Assembly (NCBI GenBank): GCA_903832395.1
Contig: CAILBF010000031.1
Span: 1-24,615, forward strand
Source: an uncultured Actinomycetes bacterium
GTDB taxonomy: Bacteria > Actinomycetota > Actinomycetes > Nanopelagicales > Nanopelagicaceae
DNA: 24,615 nucleotides
Reading direction: 5' to 3'
Made by a program: the position numbers and the translations under genes. Positions 22,357-24,615 of the stretch are shown here, in pieces. Below the pieces are notes generated by a model. That model ran no database searches. It was not told the DNA's origin and worked only from the letters and a program-made list of their open reading frames with translations. Every line of letters starts with the position of its first letter. Positions within the stretch are counted from its first letter, which is position 1.

Positions 22357-24036
22357 ATGACATTTTCATTAACGATGCCAGCTCTCGGTGAGAGCGTGAC
22401 TGAAGGTACTGTTACGCGCTGGCTCAAAGCCGAAGGCGATCACGTCAATGTCGATGAACCACTTCTTGAAGTATCAACAGACAAAGTAGATACTGAAATT
22501 CCATCACCGGTGTCAGGAACGCTCACTAAAATTGTTGTTCAAATAGATCAAACCGTTGCAGTCGGTGCCGAACTCGCAGTAATTGCAGACGGCATGTCCG
22601 CTCCTGCCCCTACTCCAGTTCCAACTGCTCCAGTAATTGTTGCGGCTCCAACTCCTGCTGTGTCCGAGGTTCCAGCACAAGTTGCACCAACAGCTCCTGC
22701 AGTTGGCGTCGGAACCGTTATTACTATGCCGGCCCTTGGCGAAAGTGTCAGTGAAGGTACCGTCACGCGTTGGTTGAAAAACGTTGGCGATTCTGTCGCA
22801 GTTGATGAAGCTCTCCTAGAAGTCTCAACAGATAAAGTTGATACTGAGATTCCATCTCCCGTTGCGGGAGTTTTATTAGCAATCGATGTTCCTATCGATA
22901 CAACAGTTGCCGTCGGTGCACGTCTAGCTTTAATCGGTGCAAGTGCAGGTGCATCTGCACCAGTTCCTACGGCGCCAGTTCCTACTCCACCTGTTGTGTC
23001 CGCGCCCGTTGTGTCCGAACCCGTTGTGTCCGAACCATTAGCAAAGCTCGCTGTGTCCGAGGTTCCAGCTCAAGTTGTACAAACAGTTGCAGCGCCTATT
23101 ACACAACCCATGGATGCTTACGTCACTCCCCTAGTTCGCAAACTTGCCAATGATCTTGGAGTCAATCTCTCCCTCGTAAAGGGAACTGGCGTTGGCGGTC
23201 GTATTCGCCGTGAAGATGTAGAGGCTCTATCGAAGCCAGTGGCACCAGTTGTTGCACCTCAAGTTGTTTCAACGCCACCATCTGCTCCGCGTACGGCTTC
23301 ACCAGTTGCAGTATCGCCACTTCGCGGAACAACTGTGACGATGTCACGTCTGCGTAAAGTTATTGCAGCGCGCATGGTTGAATCCCTTCAAGTAAGTGCC
23401 CAGTTAACTACGGTCGTCGAAGTTGACGTTACTAAAGTTGCGCGTTTGCGTGATCGTGCCAAAGCAACATTTGAAGCCCGAGAAGGCGTCAAGCTCTCAT
23501 TCCTTCCTTTCTTTGCCGTTTCAGTATGCGAAGCATTGAAGCAGCACCCAGTTCTTAACTCATCGGTTGAAGGTGATCAGATTACTTATCACGGCACTGA
23601 GCACTTAGGTATCGCCGTAGATACTGAGCGCGGTTTACTTGTTCCAGTAATCTCAAATGCTGGTGACTTAAATATGGGTGGCATTGCTCGAAAGATTGCA
23701 GATCTTGCCGCTCGTACGCGTGATAATAAAGTTACCCCTGATGAACTTGGCGGTGGAACTTTCACTCTTACTAATACTGGAAGTCGCGGCGCGCTATTTG
23801 ATACACCGATTATTAATCAACCCCAGGTTGCAATCTTGGGTCTTGGCGCAATCGTGAAGCGCCCTATGGTCGTTCGTGGTGAAGATGGCGGAGAGACAAT
23901 CGCAATTCGCTCAATGGTTTATTTAGCTCTCTCCTATGATCACCGTGTTGTAGATGGCGCCGATGCAGCACGCTTCTTGGTAACGCTTAAAGAGCGCCTT
24001 GAGGGTGGAGCTTTCGAATCTGATTTAGGGCTTTAA
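22357..24036 (+). CDS. sucB: 2-oxoacid dehydrogenase dihydrolipoyl acyltransferase (E2), two lipoyl domains
   Basis: The acyltransferase core of a 2-oxoacid dehydrogenase complex, passing succinyl or acetyl groups from lipoyl arms to CoA. It has 559 residues in this order: lipoyl domain 1 (about 2-77, lipoyl Lys43), Pro/Ala/Val linker, lipoyl domain 2 (about 120-194, Lys160), second linker with short repeats, E1/E3-binding domain (about 253-290, ending GTGVGGRIRREDVEAL) and catalytic domain (about 328-559) with His529 and Asp533 in DHRVVDG. In actinobacteria a gene in this place (DlaT in Mycobacterium, between pepB and lipB) can serve pyruvate dehydrogenase, and annotation as SucB versus AceF is often arbitrary. 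The specificity is therefore open. Two lipoyl domains are usual for the group. Confidence 0.92.
   Translation: MTFSLTMPALGESVTEGTVTRWLKAEGDHVNVDEPLLEVSTDKVDTEIPSPVSGTLTKIVVQIDQTVAVGAELAVIADGMSAPAPTPVPTAPVIVAAPTPAVSEVPAQVAPTAPAVGVGTVITMPALGESVSEGTVTRWLKNVGDSVAVDEALLEVSTDKVDTEIPSPVAGVLLAIDVPIDTTVAVGARLALIGASAGASAPVPTAPVPTPPVVSAPVVSEPVVSEPLAKLAVSEVPAQVVQTVAAPITQPMDAYVTPLVRKLANDLGVNLSLVKGTGVGGRIRREDVEALSKPVAPVVAPQVVSTPPSAPRTASPVAVSPLRGTTVTMSRLRKVIAARMVESLQVSAQLTTVVEVDVTKVARLRDRAKATFEAREGVKLSFLPFFAVSVCEALKQHPVLNSSVEGDQITYHGTEHLGIAVDTERGLLVPVISNAGDLNMGGIARKIADLAARTRDNKVTPDELGGGTFTLTNTGSRGALFDTPIINQPQVAILGLGAIVKRPMVVRGEDGGETIAIRSMVYLALSYDHRVVDGADAARFLVTLKERLEGGAFESDLGL
22993..23037 (+). repeat. 15-bp tandem repeat in the sucB linker
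   Basis: Three in-frame 15-bp copies beginning GTTGTGTCCG, encoding VVSAP, VVSEP and VVSEP in the linker between lipoyl domain 2 and the E3-binding domain. Copies 2 and 3 differ only in the last base. In addition a 20-bp string (GCTGTGTCCGAGGTTCCAGC) occurs exactly at 22657-22676 and again at 23050-23069, once in each linker. Confidence 0.85.
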
Positions 24037-24040
24037 TTCC

Positions 24041-24615
24041 GTGCGCCTTCCAGAACGTATTGCTATTACAGGCTCGTCCGGATTAATCGGTACTGCACTC
24101 GTTGGCCATTTAAAATCTGAAGGTCACACTGTTCAACGCTTAGTTCGCCGAGCCCCCATTGCCGTTGATGAAGTTACTTGGGATCCTCAAACTGGTTACG
24201 TTGACTTAACCGCACTTGAAGGCGTTGATGCAGTCATTCATTTAGCGGGCGCACCGGTCGATGGAAAACGGTGGACTAAGAAATATAAGGCCGAGATTCT
24301 CAATTCTCGCTTAATGGGCACCAGCACGATTGCCAAGGCAGTAGCTACGGTAAAACCATCTGTATTTATTTCGGCAAGTGCCATGGGCTGGTACGGGGAA
24401 AGCGGCAATCGCGCCGTTGTTGAAAGTGATCGCGTAGGTGATGATTTTCTAGCTGCCGTCTGTCGCGAGTGGGAAGCTGCAGCTGATTTAGCCGGGGATG
24501 TACGCACAGTAAAACTTCGTACCGGTTTAGTTCTAGATCCAACTGGCGGGGCGCTTGGGAAAATGCTGCCTCTGTTTCGATTAGGTTTTGGTGGAAAACT
24601 TGGAAGTGGAAAGCA
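24041..24615 (+). CDS. TIGR01777 family NAD-dependent epimerase (SDR), 3' end cut by window
   Basis: The first 191 residues of an extended short-chain dehydrogenase/reductase of the TIGR01777 group (YfcH / SulA-like), of unknown substrate. The start is GTG 24041, 4 nt after the sucB stop; the frame stays open to the last base. Seen here are the nucleotide-binding loop GSSGLIG (11-17), VIHLAGAPVDGKRWT, the SASAMGWYGESG active-site segment and VKLRTGLVLDPTGGAL. The same family follows the E2 gene in Mycobacterium (Rv2216) and Streptomyces, where lipB and lipA come next, so lipoate synthesis genes are expected just beyond the window. It is probably co-transcribed with lpdA-sucB. Confidence 0.88.
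   Translation, partial: MRLPERIAITGSSGLIGTALVGHLKSEGHTVQRLVRRAPIAVDEVTWDPQTGYVDLTALEGVDAVIHLAGAPVDGKRWTKKYKAEILNSRLMGTSTIAKAVATVKPSVFISASAMGWYGESGNRAVVESDRVGDDFLAAVCREWEAAADLAGDVRTVKLRTGLVLDPTGGALGKMLPLFRLGFGGKLGSGK

Noticed and set aside
1..24615. tRNA, rRNA, insertion sequences, CRISPR arrays, prophage or defence genes
   Set aside because: Looked for on both strands by eye; no cloverleaf, transposase, spaced repeat array or phage protein was recognised.

Overview
The window looks like a chromosomal core segment of a small-genome actinobacterium with moderate to low GC content, most like freshwater Nanopelagicales (acI, Planktophila-type). Three things suggest this. The respiratory genes are of actinobacterial type: a two-heme QcrC, a three-helix Tat-dependent QcrA, a PDWY-type QcrB and a CtaF subunit. 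The gene order from my memory of Mycobacterium and Streptomyces is similar: ctaE-qcrCAB, ctaC, a PfkB (adoK-like) kinase, an IscA-like protein, a DUF3043 protein, gcvT, pepA, a dihydrolipoamide acyltransferase, then a TIGR01777 epimerase. Spacing is very tight, and many transcription units appear to start leaderless. The taxon is an inference; no marker gene was compared.

Layout. 1-1719: 3' part of a xanthine-dehydrogenase-type molybdenum subunit. 1725-2924 (minus): an esterase and a stand-alone degenerate receiver protein. 3075-7097 (plus): ctaE-qcrC-qcrA-qcrB. 7094-11232 (minus): ctaC-ctaD-ctaF plus a START-like protein and an EamA transporter. The two clusters together encode the bc1-aa3 branch that moves electrons from menaquinol through diheme QcrC to oxygen, and they converge with a 4-nt overlap. 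11307-14295: PfkB kinase, IscA-like protein, DUF3043 membrane protein and an aldo/keto reductase.

14366-18306 is the accessory part: a cobalamin riboswitch leader, a small secreted protein of unknown function, EcfT, a fused double ECF ATPase and an ECF S component, with the three transporter genes joined by 4-nt overlaps. It reads as a B12 or corrinoid importer. Its odd member is the secreted four-cysteine protein, because ECF transporters normally work without an extracellular binding protein. This is my best candidate for an undescribed system.

18272-24615: gcvT (minus), pepA (plus), then lpdA-sucB (E3 and double-lipoyl E2 of 2-oxoacid dehydrogenases) and the start of a TIGR01777 epimerase gene that runs off the window.

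A recurring regulatory pattern: eight unit-leading genes have a TANNNT -10 hexamer 6-7 nt before the start codon, and ctaE has a near match (AATAAT) at 6 nt. That is the signature of leaderless mRNAs. iscA, lpdA and sucB have Shine-Dalgarno sequences instead. No tRNA, rRNA, insertion sequence, CRISPR array or prophage gene was seen.
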